Source of the DNA: Novipirellula artificiosorum
Lineage (GTDB): Bacteria; Planctomycetota; Planctomycetia; Pirellulales; Pirellulaceae
Direction of reading: 5' to 3'
Assembly (NCBI RefSeq): GCF_007860135.1
Contig: NZ_SJPV01000001.1
Location: 1-64,000, forward strand
Length of the DNA: 64,000 bases
Positions 35,901 through 50,900 of the stretch are shown piece by piece. Each line of letters begins with the position of its first letter. The stretch's first letter is position 1. The notes below the pieces were generated by a model, which saw nothing but the letters and a program-made list of their open reading frames with translations, had not been told where the DNA came from and ran no database searches. A program made the translations under genes and the position numbers.

Positions 35901-38900
35901 CGGACTACGATCGGGTCGGCCCGTTTGTCCGGGGCAATGTCTTGGTCGACAATTCCATTAACGGCTTGTTCGTACGCGTGAAAACACCAGCGGTTGGCCA
36001 ACTTGAGCCGATGACCGTGAGCGGCCGTTTCGATGACTTGGACATCACGCACGTGCTCAGCCAAGTGTTGGTTTTGCAGGGCCAACCGGGTGGTCCACAA
36101 TTGCTTCAAGACCGCCCTGATGTTCTGAGTGCGACGGTCAATTCGGCGAATGGTACGGCGTCGGGGACGCTGACGCCGGCGTCCACGGTGGATTACCGAG
36201 TGACGTTTGTAACGAGGGACGGGTACGAATCCCTAGCCAGTGAGCCGACTCGAAGTGTGGTCGTTGGCACGAGCGGCACCGTCATGCTCGCCACGTTGCC
36301 GGCCGCACCGGCCGAATATGCCGGACGGCGACTGTATCGCATCAATGCGTCGGGCCAGTATGAGTTTGTAAGCCAGCTCGACCGTGCGACTCCGACCTTT
36401 ACGGATAACGGAACGACGCGTGGAGGCTTGATTTCCGATGCGGCTTTGGCTACCGCGACGGGTGAGCGATTGATGCCACGCTTTGACGCCCGCTTGAAGC
36501 TTGATCCAGGCACGGTCATGAAAATCGACAGTGCGCGAATTGAAGCCACCTTCGGTGCGGACTTCTATGCGGAAGGTACCGAAGCGAACCCGATCGTTTT
36601 GACCAGTCGTCAAGATGACCGATTTGGTGCGGGTGGAACGTTTGATACCAACAATGACGGTGCCTTCTCGGATGCCGGCGCCGTTCGGCCAATCGCGGGT
36701 GATTGGAGCGGTTTGGTATTCCGCCAAGGCAGCAGTGCATCGATCGATCATGCCGTCCTTTCCCATGCAGGGGGTTCGAGCAACATCTCGGGAGGATTCG
36801 CAACGTTCAATCCGGTTGAGATTTTGCAGGCCGACGTGCGGATTGCGAATTCGACATTCTCTAACAATGCAAACGGTTACGACGGAACCGACTCGATTCG
36901 CGACGGCGTTGGTTTCAACGGCCCTTCCACGATCTTTGTTCGTGGTGCCCAACCAACGATTGTCAATAATAAAATTATCGATAATGCGGGCGCCGCGATT
37001 AGCGTCAACCCCGACGCACTGAACTACCTTGCAGTCAAGGACCAGGGTCGCGGAACCTCTGCGATTGATTTGTTTGTCAGTGACGGTGACAACCAAGGAC
37101 TTTTGGTATCGGGAAACCAACTAGACAACAATGCCATCAACGGAATGCTAATCCGCAGCGAAATCCTGACGACCGAAAGCGTTTGGGATGACACCGACAT
37201 TGTTCACGTTGTGGAGAATACCGTTCAAGCATCGCCGCATCATTACCGTAGTGGGTTACGTCTCAAGAGTGATCCCAACCAGAGTTTGGTGGTCAAGATG
37301 CAAGCCGGCGGAAGCCTAGTAACCAGTACTGTTCGCACCGATATCGATGACGCCATTGGCGGGACGATCCAAATTCTGGGACAAGCTGGATTCCCTGTGA
37401 TTCTGACCTCGATCCAGGATTGCAGCGTCGGCGCAGGGTTCACCCCTGATGGGTTGCCACAGAATGACACGATTGAATCAGGCGTCTGTATTGCGGACGT
37501 CACTGCCAATCCTGCCTCGGCGGGCGATTGGTATGGCATCGTTCTCAGTGCAGATACGAACGATCGCAATGTTGCCTTTGTTCCGGAGTCGGAAAGATCG
37601 GTTGCAAGTCAAGCGGCCGTCAATGCAATCCCTGGAAACGCGCAAAAGCTTGGTTCGCTGGCTCAGAATGAAGTGTCTGCGGATGAGAACCGCCGACTTG
37701 GATTCAATATTCGCGGATCGCTTAGCCAAAACGGCGACATCGATGTTTATCACTTCACCGCCAACGGTGGCACCGAAGTTTACTTTGATATCGACGACAC
37801 CGATTTTGGGCTCGATACCGTCGTCGAACTGATCGATATCAACGGGAACATTCTGGCGCTCAGCAACAGCTCGAACGACGAATCGGTCACGCCAAGTGAT
37901 TTGGTCAACAACATTGCCAGTGGCAGCGTTTTGCCATTGTTCAAGACGGGCAAGACGGTTGTCGAGAACCCCAATGCGCTCGATGGCGGTATGCGAGTCA
38001 TCCTGCCAGGTAATAGCCAAAGCGTCAACGAGTATTACGTTCGAGTGCGCAGCAGCAACTTGCGTCCGGGTGACTCACCCAGCCGTTTGCGTGATGTGTC
38101 GCTTGTCGGCGCGGGGCTTTCCTTTGGTCAATATCAGCTTTCCATCAGATTGCGTGAAACCGACGAGATCGCCGGCAGCACGGTTCGATTGGCCGATATC
38201 CGTTACGCCACCAATGCACTTGATCTTCCTGCCGCACCCCTGCACTCGCCTCTGGCAGGCGAGCATGCGGAAGAATTGACGAGTGCGGGTGTCGACGTCA
38301 ATGATGGCGGGACTGCGTTCAACGGCACCGAAGGCAGTGGCCAATTTGCGAACGCCGACGCGGATCCGGTTGGCAATCTGGATCTATCGGATCGCGGTGT
38401 TTTGCGTGTCAGCGGATACCTTGGCAATCAAATCCCATCGACCAATCTGAATTTCTCGCAGCTCGAAGAGATGGACTTGGACGTCTACCGCGTGGACATC
38501 ACCCACGGCCGACAAGAGCCCAATATCATCGGTGAAAACCGTTTCGTTTCCACCGTGTTTGATCTTGATTACGCTGACCAAGTCGGTGGTGCCAATACGT
38601 CGTTGGCGGTCTTTGACTCTGCCGGTCGCTTGATCCTTCATGGTCGCGATTCGAATGTGGCGGACGACCAAGGTCGCCCGACACTTGGCAACGATATGAC
38701 CAATCTCGATGGTGGATCAGCGGGTACCCTGGATGCCTACATCGGTCCCGTTGAGTTGCAAGTGGGCACATACTATGTCGTGGTCAGTAGTGCTCAGATG
38801 ATTCCCGAGTCGCTCAACCAGTTGTTCCAAGCCGATCCGGCGGATACCAATGTTCGAATTTTGCCCGTCGATTCGGTACGCAACATCGCCGAAGAAGGCT

Positions 38901-41900
38901 TCGAAGATGTTAGCCTTGGTGTCAATACTTCGACGCCCTTTACGCCCGTTCAATCGATCAATTCTCGTGCAGATCTGCCGACGATCACACCCTTGTTTGA
39001 TGAAACCTCGATCGTCCCCTATCAGCTTGAAGACGTTCGGATGTTCTTCACGCTTGACCAAGGTTTGTCAGGTACCAATCAATCGACATTGATATCGATC
39101 GATCCGTTCACGGGACAACTGGAACGGACGATCGGTCAATTTGCTCAGCCCGTGGGCGATTTGGCTATGCGTCGTGACGGCGAACTGTTCGCCTACAGCC
39201 TTGGTCCTGCGACGGGCCAACAGAACAACGGCAATACGGGCAACTTCCTGAACATTAGCTCGGCGGATGCATCTGCGTCCGGTGGTGACGACGGGTTGAC
39301 GTTCCGGCGCGCCAATCAAGCGGGAACGGGAACCGAGAACGATGACAATGCGCAACTGTTGATCAACGCGATTGCATTCGTACCTCAATCCGGAAACGCG
39401 GGTGCGAGTACGGGAAATAACCCCAGTATCCCTGATGGCGAACGCGCCTATGTCGTGGGAACTCGCGATAACTTTGGTCGCGGCGAAATCTATGACGATT
39501 TGCGGCGCAATATCGTTTACAGCGTTGTGGCCAATAGTGGTGCCGCGACCAATCAGGGAAGCACCAACGGGCAACTTGATCGAGACTTTGGCTCGGGACC
39601 CTATTCCGAGACCATGGGCGCCGCATCCAATAAGCAAGAATTTGGGATGGTGGACGTGGGTCAGTTCGAGGATTCCCCACCGGATGTCGATGGAAATCTC
39701 GTCGACGCGGGTGACATCACGGGATTGGCGATGGATCCGGTTTTGGGCGCCTCGCAAATGTATGCGGTGACCGATGGCGGCTATGTCTTGTCCTTCAGTC
39801 CGTTTGATACGCGAGCGGTGGATATCGATCCGGCCGACCCTGGAACCTACTTTCGAGTCATCAACTCGACCAATCACGGTGCAATCACACCGCATCCGGA
39901 TGACTTCAATTCGTTGTTCGGCGGCGGGGTTCGGTTTGCGAGTTTGACACTGGGTCCCCGTTTGACCGGTCGCGAAGGAACGTTTGGAAACGGCCCGTAT
40001 GCTCAGGTGCTATTTGGTGTCACCGAAAACGGCTGGATCTACACGATGCAAATCAATGAGACGAGTGGTCGCATCGAGCCCGCGCATGTTTTGGTCAATG
40101 GTAATTATGCCATCCCAACGGTTGACCAATTTGGTTCCCAGTTGAGTGTGAGACCCACCGGAGTCGCGTTCAGTATCCGCGAAGAAAACCTCTGGCATCA
40201 AACCAGTGATCTCAGCACCCCGTTCAGCGTGGGCGGTTCTAATTCGACCAACAACCTCCATGGCACCTACGAGCCACACAACGAGACTCGGATACGAACC
40301 AGCAGTGGTAGCAGTCTGTACTTCGGTAACGAGATCAGTGGAAACGCCGATGAGAACACGCTCGACGGTGGCAATGGCACGCTCAATCCGGGCGGGGCAC
40401 ATGGCTCGGTCGTTAGTAAACCGATCAGCTTGGAAGGTTACAGCGCCGCGGACAAGCCGACGATGTACTTCACCTATTTCTTGGAAGTGGAAGCGGACGA
40501 TGACTACACGCTGAATCGACAGCAAGTCGATGCATTTCGTGTCTTTGCCGCGGGTGACGACGGTCAGTGGCAAATGGTGAGTACCAGCGATAGTTTCCGT
40601 AGTTTTGTTAACTACGACGAATACGACTATTTCGGCAGCAATGGGCAAATCCCGGTTCAAGAGGCTTATGACAACACCGGTGTTTGGCGTCAAGCTCGCG
40701 TTGACCTGTCACCGCTTGCAGGGAACAAGAATGTTCAGCTTCGCTTTGACTTCTCGACTGCCGGCGGGATGCAGTCGCAATTTGTGACGTCCGGCTATTT
40801 GACGGAAATCCAAGCGGTTGCGGGAACGGATGTTGTCGATGGAACGACGTTCGCAATGTACGACAGCTCGAGCTTTGATTTCACAACGTTTGAATTCGTT
40901 CGCGGTGCCTCGGTCAATATCCCCAGTCCGAGCACCATTTTCAGTGGCCAACAAATGGCGTTTGAGCGACCAACGGGCGCGACGGTCACGATCATTTTGA
41001 CCTCCGGCACGGCGACGTTGCCGAATGAGGTGGAATTCACTCCAGGGGTCACCTCCTCGGCATTGCTGGCCACACGAATCGCTACGACTCTCGGGACGCT
41101 TGCGCCGGAACTTCAAGCGAGCGCCGTCCAGGGCCGTTTGATCGTTCCCGAAGCCGAATCCTTCTCGCTCACGCCTGAGCGTTTCGCTGCCGCTGACGTT
41201 CTGATTCCTGACAACGGTGCCGGCTTGGCGAATGTGGTTGCCCTCGACGGGCAATCCCTTAGCGTTGGTAATTCGATTGGCGAAACCACCACGGTGTCCT
41301 TCAATCAAACCCAGGAAGTCTCGTTTGGCAACCTGACGGAATTGGTAACGGTCACATCGGACTTCACCGGGTTCGCGGATGGCGTTCGAATCGTGTTTGC
41401 CGACGAGATCAATGATCTCTTTGCCGCCGACGTTCCGGCTCGTGCGACGTACGATTTCTTCCAGCGCACCATCACCGTCACGTACAACTCGAACCCTGAT
41501 CCGCTTCTGTTCCCAACACCGACCAACAACGACTACAGTGCCGTCGTCGCCGCACTGGATGCATTGCCATTCTTCTCGGCGACACTCACTGCCGGTACCG
41601 GCACGGTCCCCTTCGCAGCGCCGTTCAGCGCCCCTGTCTTTTCGACCAACGAAGTCTTCATCGATCCGGCGGCGAGCGCCGACGCACTCACTCAGGCGAT
41701 CGCGGACAAGCTCAACGCCCTCGATCCGTCGCTGCAAGCGGTGGCGCAAGGCACGCGTTTGGTCATCCCCGCCGCGAGTAGCGTCTCGTCAACGACACCT
41801 GCGATCACCGTGACCTCCTTCAATGGCGGTACGACGGCGTCACAGTACCTGCCTAACGGTAACGTTCCTGTCTTCTATGCCAATTCGATGGTCGTTGAAG

Positions 41901-44900
41901 AGGTGCGTGATTCGATCCGCGAGTCGTTGACCGAAGGGATCGGAGCGATCGATCCTGTGACGGGAGTTTCCAGCGCCTCGCTGCTAACCTATCCCGATTA
42001 TGGAACTACTCGGATTCGGGTGTTCAATCAGCAATTGTGGTTCAATCAATCGGCCATCGGTTTTAGTACCTATTTGCCGGGTGATGAGTTTGGCGCGTTT
42101 GGAAGTTCTTCGATTTCCACCAATCAAGTCAACACGCGTCCCGGTTCCAACAACGCGATCACAGGCGTTTACATTGACGACATCGTGGTCGGTTTCGCCG
42201 AGCGGGGTGAAGTGGTGCTGAACGCTCCGGCCAACCAGAACTTTGACGTGTTGCCAGAAACGCGAACGTTTACCTACACCGACACGCAGCAACCGGAGTA
42301 TCCCAACGAAATTCTGACGGGTGGTTACACGCTTGAAGTCCGCAAGGGTGCCGAGTACGGAGCAGCCAACGACTACGACCCCATTCGCTTGTACACGAAT
42401 GAGCAGTATGGTCTGGGACGATCGTTTGATACGAACGACCGATTGGACGAAGAGGGGGTGACGTTGATTGCGCCCTCCGGAGCCGATTTGGTCGATGGTG
42501 ATTCCTTCGTCATCGGCAATGGTTTAACGACATTGACCTTTGAGTTTGATAGCGATGGCAGCGTCGCCGCCGGGAACGTTCGCGTTCCTTTCACGCCGCT
42601 GATGGTGGGTGCGTCCTTCGATGAGCGTTACGACGAAGCAAACGTCGTGGCGAGCGCGATTCGCGATGCGATCAATAGCGCCCAAGCATTCAACATCCTG
42701 GGCCTGAAGGCTGCCGGACGCGATAGCACGGAAATCGGCACAATGACCGACAATCGCATCGAGCTTTTCGGCGAGTCAATTCAAGTCAATCCATCGACGG
42801 GTCGTTTTTTGAAAGTCGATTTGGTTGCTGAGGAAACGTTCTACGGACGTGAATCCGCTCGAACCCTGCCCATGGTGGACCACGACAATCAAACGGTTAG
42901 CGACGCGATCTACTATGACACCTTTGCTCGAGCGACCGTCACCGACTACGTCAACGGCATGACCGACACGCTGGTCGCCGTCGGCAAGATTGGCGATCAT
43001 GTTGGCACGGGAGACGCCAATTCGGTCCTCATTGATTCTCCGTCGAATGACGTTGACATTGTCAAGATTTTCTTGAATGCCGGCGACATCATTGATGTGG
43101 ATTTGGACACGATTGGATGGAACCTTGGAACGGAATTTGATGACCCCAGGGTCGAAGTCTATCGGGAATCCGGTGGCGTGATTTCGCTCGCTGCGGCAAG
43201 TGCAACTCAAAGCAGCGCACCTGGCGAATCCAGTGCGGGTGCGTTCATCAATGACTTCACCGCGACTCAGACGGGCTACTACTATGTTCGCGTTGCGCCC
43301 CGATCGTCGTTCTTCTTCTTTGATGGCAGTTACGGTGAATACCAATTGACCGTTCGGCCTGGCGCCGCGATCACGCGTGATGTCATGATGGTCGACTACC
43401 ACATGGACAATGGCGACCAGAATGCTTTCCGTGATCAAGGTCAATTGATCATCGAATCGAACTTCATCCGTGACTTTGGTGGGACCGGCATTCGAGCGAC
43501 GTTCCGCACGGACATTGGTCCGGACAATGACGCTAATTTTGGGTATCCTGTTCCCATCGATCGTCGTCCCGGTTCGGCAGCTCGGTTGCGCAACGACAAC
43601 ACAGAGCGTTTGCTGCCCGGCACGGTCATCGCGAATAACGTGATCATCGCAGACGGAGGAACCGGCATCGTGTTCAGCGGTGAAGTTGCCGCCAGCGGCG
43701 ATTCCCCGGCGCCGGTTCCATTTGGCCGCATTGTCAATAACACCGTGGTCGGAAACGGTTCAGGGGTCGGGATCGATGTGAGCCAAAACGCGAGCCCAAC
43801 CGTGTTGAACAATATCGTTACCGATTTTGCGACTGGACTGCAGATCGCAGGAAACAGTGCCAGCACGATCAGTGGCAGCAACGCCTACCGATCCAATGGC
43901 ACGCACTCCACCGCGGGGCTGGATTCGAGCGACATCATCATTCCGTCTAACGTTGAGTTGTTCCAGGATTCTTCCGTAGACAATTACATCCCAGCGGATG
44001 GCTCCGATGTCATCGACAGCTCGCTTTCTTCGTTAACCGATCGAAGCAATTTCTATCAAACGGTCAAACAGCCGGTTGGCGTTTCGCTTTCGCCGATCAT
44101 TGCTCCCAGCTTCGACGCCTATGGCATTCCGCGTGTTGACTTGTCGGACCAAGGGACGTCGGGCGGTGTAGGGTCAAACGTGTTTATTGATCGTGGAGCG
44201 ATTGACCGAGCAGACTTCTTGCGACCTAAAGCATCCCAGGTATCACCGCTCGACTACATTGCAGGTCAAGGTGCGGTGATCGAAGGGGGTGAAATCGATC
44301 CCGAGGAATCCTATCTTCGGCTGTCGTCGGGTACTGTCGACTACTTCGAAATTCAATTGTTCGACCCCAACGGTAGCGGCCCCGATCCACGCACGATTAC
44401 CAAGGACAACGTGAGTTTGACGGAAAACGGTGTCCGCTTGCTGCCGGATGTGGATTACACGTTCGGTTACAGTGCGAACAGCCGGCTGGTTCGCTTGACC
44501 CCGCTCGCTGGAGCCTTCCGCACCGATGCGGTCTACGAAATCACGCTGAATAACAAGTCGCGAATTTCCGTGGACTTGCCGAATGGTGGCAAAATCGTCG
44601 ACGGTGATCAGGTGATCGTGGATGATTTGGCGGGTAACCGAGCTGTCTTTGAGTTCGAAAGCGGCTACGTCGTGTCGGTGCCACAAAATAGCACCATCAC
44701 GGTGCTGGAGACCAATGCGAGATTCACGGACCGGCAAACGTTCGACATCGTGTCACCGACCGGTGAACAACGTCGTTTCGAAATCAATACGGCCAACTCG
44801 GTCAATAGCAACAATGTCGAAGTCCGATTGATCGGCGCCGGGACAATCGAACAAGTCCGCGATGCGATCTGGGCAGCACTCAACGGCCCCGATCGTTCGA

Positions 44901-47900
44901 ATCCATCGATCACGGTTGCCAGTTATTTAGGACTGACACCTGCCAAGGTGGGTGAGAATCAATTGCAACTCGGAACGGTCGATGGTCATTCGATCACGGG
45001 TGTTGTCGATGGAATGGAATTCACTGGCTCGACGGATTCGATTGCCAGTGGCGACTCCTTCACCTATCGCCACAACAGCAATACGGTGACATTCACGTTC
45101 ACCACCAATGCGGTGGATACGTCGGTCCCGGCCAATGCGAATCAAATCCCGTTCCACTTGACGGATGCGCCTTTTGAAATCGCAGAAAAGATCGTTGCTG
45201 CGATCGATCGTTTCCCACAGCTGAACCTGGGGTCGGCCCAAGCGACGGGTGATCAAGTGCTGTTGGGAGGCGTGGAGGCTGACAGTTTGACTCCTGGGCC
45301 ACTGACCATCGTAGGCGTGCCGGGTGTCACCGGTTCCTTGGAACTGAACGTACCTGACACGGCCAATGGAATCGCTTTGGTGAATTCAACGTTTGTGGTT
45401 GACGTCGATGGTTTTGCGGTGACGTTCCGATACACCGACGACCCTGCTGCAACCAGCGTGACCGAAGAATTGATCCTGTTGAATGCCAGCATGTCGACGA
45501 GCCAAATCGCCACCCTGACGGCCAGTCGCATCGGCCCGTCCTACAGTGGCGTGTTGACTCCATCGGCAAGCGGCAGCGTGGTTCGATTGGGTGAACAAGC
45601 CGCGATCGTTCCAAGTGGCCAGACGCCTTCGGCCGCCTCGTTGGCCGTCACCGCGAACGCCACCGGTATCGTTTTGGAGACGCGTGGCGTCAGCGGAGGA
45701 GCGATCCCAGTTGAGTTCATTCCCACATCGCAGTTTTCCGAGGCAGCTGCGGGATCGATTTTTCAAACGGCGATCGCGGCATCGCGATTGGAAGTCTCAT
45801 CGTTCTCGCCAGGTGGCGGCACGGTTTGGATCGAAGACGCCATCACGGCTGACGTCACCATTGCCGACGTCGCCGACGGGGTACTCGTCCCTGCGATCAC
45901 CGATTTGGCTGGCAATACCGTGCAAGAAACGCGTCCAAACAACGAGACGCGATTCACGATCATCATGCCGGAAGTGCTGTTCGATTTCGGTGACGCCGCG
46001 GATTCCTACGGAACGCTGTTTGCCAGTGGGGGGCCACGCCACACCGTCAGCGGCAATCGTACGCCGCGACTCGGTAACTTCCTTGACACCGAAGACGATG
46101 GCCGGCCGACGGTCAATGCCGACGGTGACGACCAACCCTTAACACTCTCGGCAGTCGGATCGACGATGTTTGACGTCGACGCGGGAATGAACAACCAGTT
46201 GTTGGTCACGGTGAATTCGACACCTCCGGTTGGCGGTGAGATTCTGCAAGTCACGGTGGGATCGACGGTGACGCGATTCGAATTGATCGAACCGACGTCG
46301 AATCCATTGGTGGGGAACGTTCCGGTGGTGATCAACCTTGATGACGCTCCTTCGGAAATCGCATCGAAGTTGCTGGTTGCCATGCAGGGTCGACTCGAAG
46401 AAACAGGCGACGCGCTATTGGTCGGGATCGATCCCAACGATAATGCGACGATCGACTTGACGGCGATCGACGACGAAGACGGGGTGCCGATCGGTACCTA
46501 CAGCGTCGGTGGTATTGGCGTGAAGGTCTTTACGACGGTCGACGCCGATCCCGATAATGTCGCTGCGGATCAGATCATGGGCTTCTTGAATCCTCTGGAT
46601 CCAGCTGGCAGCAATGTCAACATCGTCGTCACGGGCACCGGTTTGATCGATGGCTGGATCGACTACGACCGCGATGGCATCTTCCAGGACGACGAGCAAG
46701 TGTTCACAAGCGTTGCAGCCATCGATGGAACCAACCGCTTGACCATCCCTAGCCGCATTGGTGATTCCGACATTGTCATTGGCGATACATTTGATACCGC
46801 CATGCGGGTCCGAATCAGCAACGCTGGAAACCTCGGCCCCGACGGCGTCGCGATTGGCGGTGAAGTCGAAGACTACATCATCTCGGTGTTGCCCCGTAAT
46901 GCCGCCGTTCCGGCTGACGATGCTTACACGACCGTCGAAGACACACCGTTGGTCATCGATGGCACCGGAACCCAAGACGACTTGTTTGTCAACGATGAGG
47001 GTGTCGATGCTCAATTGATTCCGATTCGGTACTTCATCATCGATTCGCCGCAACACGGAACCTTAATTCAGACCAATCCGAACGAAGGCTACTTCACCTA
47101 CACACCGGACAAGGACTTCAACGGCCAAGACAGCTTCACCTACCGATTCAACGCTCAAGAAACGGGTGATTCGGTATCGACCTTGGCGACCGTGACGATC
47201 GATGTCAGCCCTGTGAACGATTCACCGGAACTCGAAATTTCGGCAACCGACTTCGATTTGCTCGAAGACGCCACCGCCACGACGATCAGTGGCTTTGTCA
47301 GCAAGGCAACGACCGGTCCCGATACCGCGACCGATGAATTGGCAAACCAGATTTTGAACCTAACGATTGCACCGGTTTCGATCGTACCGACGTCGCTCAT
47401 GACTCAGTCGCCAACACTTGATGTCGATGGCAATTTGACGGTTTTCCCAGCGGCTGATGAATTTGGCACGGCCATCTATGTCCTGCGGGGCACCGATGCC
47501 GCCGCAACAGGCAACCCCGCGTTGGTCGATCCGATCACCGTATCGCGAACCTTCACGGTTCACGTGCGACCGGTGAATGATCCGCCCACGGTCAATCCTG
47601 ATTTGGCCAACACCAGCGACGAAGTCGTGCCCGTTGGACCGAACCCGATCGTCGACGAAGCCTACGAAATTAATGGCGTGGGTGAGATCACCTACACGCT
47701 ACGTGAAGACAACACGCAAGCACTCGGCGATACCTCGCAGCCTTACTTTATCCCCATCAACGCGGCGCCGGCTGCGTCGGGATATGCGAGAGTCGGACTG
47801 TTGGATGTGTTCTTGCCAGGTCCCCCGACGGAAATCCTTGATTTGCCGGGTGGCTTGCAAACGATTGAATTGGTTGACTTCCCGGCCAACCAAACCACCG

Positions 47901-50900
47901 CTCTCGGTGGCACGTTGACCAGCGTTGTCGAGAATGGTGTCGTCGTAGGTATCAACTACGTTCCTCCGCTGAACTACAACCGTGACATTGGTGGCGAGGA
48001 TTCATTTACCTATACCGTACGCGACAACGGCCAGAGTTGGGATTCCGATCTTGGGGACTTCGTGGAGGATCCGAAAGAGGCAACCAACACCGTTTATTTG
48101 AAATTGAACCCGGTCAATGACCGACCTGAGTTCCAATTGAATCAAAGCACGTTTGAAGTCAAGGAAGACTCGGGCTTAGTGACGCGCAACAACTTTGCGT
48201 TTAACATCAATGCGGGTCCCCCACAAACCGCCTTCGATGAAACCAGTCTGACGAGCGGTCAACAGGTCGAGTTTACCGTCACCTCGGTCGGACTATCTCC
48301 CCAAGAAGCGGCCACCTTCTTTACCCAATTCCCAGCGATTTCGCCCAACGGCACGCTGACGTTCCGACCCGCACCAAATGCGTTCGGATCGTTCGAGTTT
48401 GAGGTGGTGTTGAGCGATTTGGGTCCTGGAAATGCGACGCGAGGCGACTTGATTTCGTCGCTTCCGCAAACCATCGCCATCGATGTGTTGCCGACGAATG
48501 ATCCGCCAACGATCAACCCCAATGTCGACCCGCTTGAATTCGACATGTTCGAAGATGCGTCGATCGACATTCCTGTGACAGGAAATGGCACGACCAGTGG
48601 GTTGTTGGACGTGTTCTTGGTCGGCCCCGGCAACGAGGTCTCCGACGTTGTTCCAGGCGGCAATCAAACCCTGTCGCTCGGCACACCGCTTCCCGTGACA
48701 TCGGCAGCAGGTGGAAAATTGACACCCATCACCGATTCGAACGGAAACGTGACGGGACTGCGTTACCTGCCGCCCGCAAACTATGCCGGCAACGATTCGT
48801 TCATCTATACCGTGATCGATGATGGTGTGTCGGTTGAGGTTGGCACCGGTGGGCAGGTGAGCAATGACCCTCGCGTCGCCGCCAACACGGTTGCCTTGAC
48901 GATCATGCCGGTCAATGATCAACCGATTTTCAGCGGTGGCGGAAACGTCACGTCGGACGAAGACCAGAACACGGGCCTTGGCCGAGGTGTGGTCGAAGTC
49001 GCCAATTGGGCCACCAACGTGCAAGCTGGACCCAGCGGTGCGGTGGACGAGATCAACGGCCAAGGTTCGATCGCTCCACAAAAGCCTGAATTCATCATCA
49101 CGCAAATCGGTGGTGACGCAGATTTGTTCTCGGTCGCACCCCTTGCCACGATCGAGAATTCCTCGGCAACGTTGACCTACGTTTCGGCACCGGATGCGAA
49201 CGGTGTGGCAACCTTTACGGCAACCTTGGTTGATGACGGACCGGCGGATGCGACGATCGGTGACGACGCCATTGGCGAAACGAAGACCTTTGTCGTCACG
49301 GTTCGGTCGGTCAACGACGTGCCAACCTTCTCACCCGGCAATGATGTGATCGTCAGCGAAGACAGTGGCCCCTACAGCGCCGAATGGGCGACGATGATTT
49401 CACCGGGACCCGCGGATGAGCAACTGCAAACGCTCGTCTTCAATGTCAACATGCCGGAGGGCAGCGAGGCCTTATTTGCGTCGCTACCGGTGATCAACGA
49501 AGAGGGCGTGCTGCGATTCACTCCGGCGACCAACGCAGTGGGCACCGTTGACTTGCAGGTCTCGGCAACCGATGTGCTCGGAGCCACCTCCCCATCGTCG
49601 CTGCTGCGGATCACGATCACCGAAGTGAACGATGCACCGCGACCGGTCAACGACACGCTCGATCCGTCGGATGAGGATACCGTTTTGAACATCGCCGCCA
49701 GCGAATTGTTGGCGAATGATGTGGATCCCGACTTGATCACCAACCCCAATGAACAATTGACATTGGTGATGCCCAGTGACTCGTTCTCGATCAGCGGAGC
49801 TCGCGTCAGCTATGACGCTGCGACGCAAACCATCCAGTACGATCCGACCGTCTCGTCGACCTTGCAAGCACTTGCCCCCGGTGAGAGCCTTACCGATTCG
49901 TTCTCCTATTCGGTGCGTGATGCGGCCGGCGTCACCAGTGGACCCGTCGTCGTCAGTGTGGAGGTCAACGGCGTGAACGACGCGCCGATTTTGGTCGCAG
50001 ATAACCCCACCTTAGTGCCGGGATCCACCACAACGATCGCGCCACTGGTGAATGACACTGACATTGACGGAACCATCGACCCGACGACGTTGCGGATTGA
50101 ATTGCAACCTGCATTCGGTTCGGTTTCCATTGATCCGGCGGGCGTGATCACGTACACGCCGTTTGCCAGCTTCAGCCAACAAGATACCTTCTCGTACAGC
50201 GTTGCTGACAACCTCGGATTGCGAAGTGCACCCGCATTGATCGTCGTCGATGCCAATGCGGCACCGATTGCTCGCGGAGATACGGGAGGGACATTCTTGG
50301 ACGAAGCGGTCGTGATCAACGTCGCGGCCAACGACAGCGATCCAGATGGAACCTTGGACTTGACCAGCATTCGTATTCTCAGTGGCCCAAGTCGTGGCGA
50401 AGCCGTGCCGCTCGCCGATGGAACGGTTCGCTACATTCCTGCGACGGGATTTGTCGGAACCGACTCGTTCACCTACGCCATCTCGGACATGCAGGGACGT
50501 GAAAGTGCCCCTGCAACCGTGAACTTGCGAGTGGTTGCCAGCGAGCTGCAGAATCCGAAACAGTTTTCGGATGTGAATGCCGACGGAGCCGTTTCGGCCC
50601 TCGACGCACTGTTGATCATCAACCTATTGAGCGAGTTGGATGGAACCAGCAGTATCCCGGTCGAGCCCGATGATCGTGGACCGAACTTCTACGATGTCAA
50701 TGGCGACCGATCGATTTCGGCGAGTGATGCGTTGCAAGTGATCAACGTCTTGACCGCCCGTGATACGATTCCCAACACAGGATCGGGCGAAGGGGAAGCG
50801 GTCGGTGAGATTGCCTCTGCATTCTCAAGCGACGTGATTCGCATGACGACGACCCAAACGGTGGTCAGCATCGCTGAACCCCAATCGGCCTTCGCCTTGG

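Noticed and set aside
34952..36109. Minus-strand ORF of 385 aa inside giant 2
   Set aside because: Antisense shadow of the beta-helix region; no domain and no ribosome site.
40709..41749. Minus-strand ORF of 346 aa inside giant 2
   Set aside because: Arg/Gly-rich antisense frame with no family resemblance.
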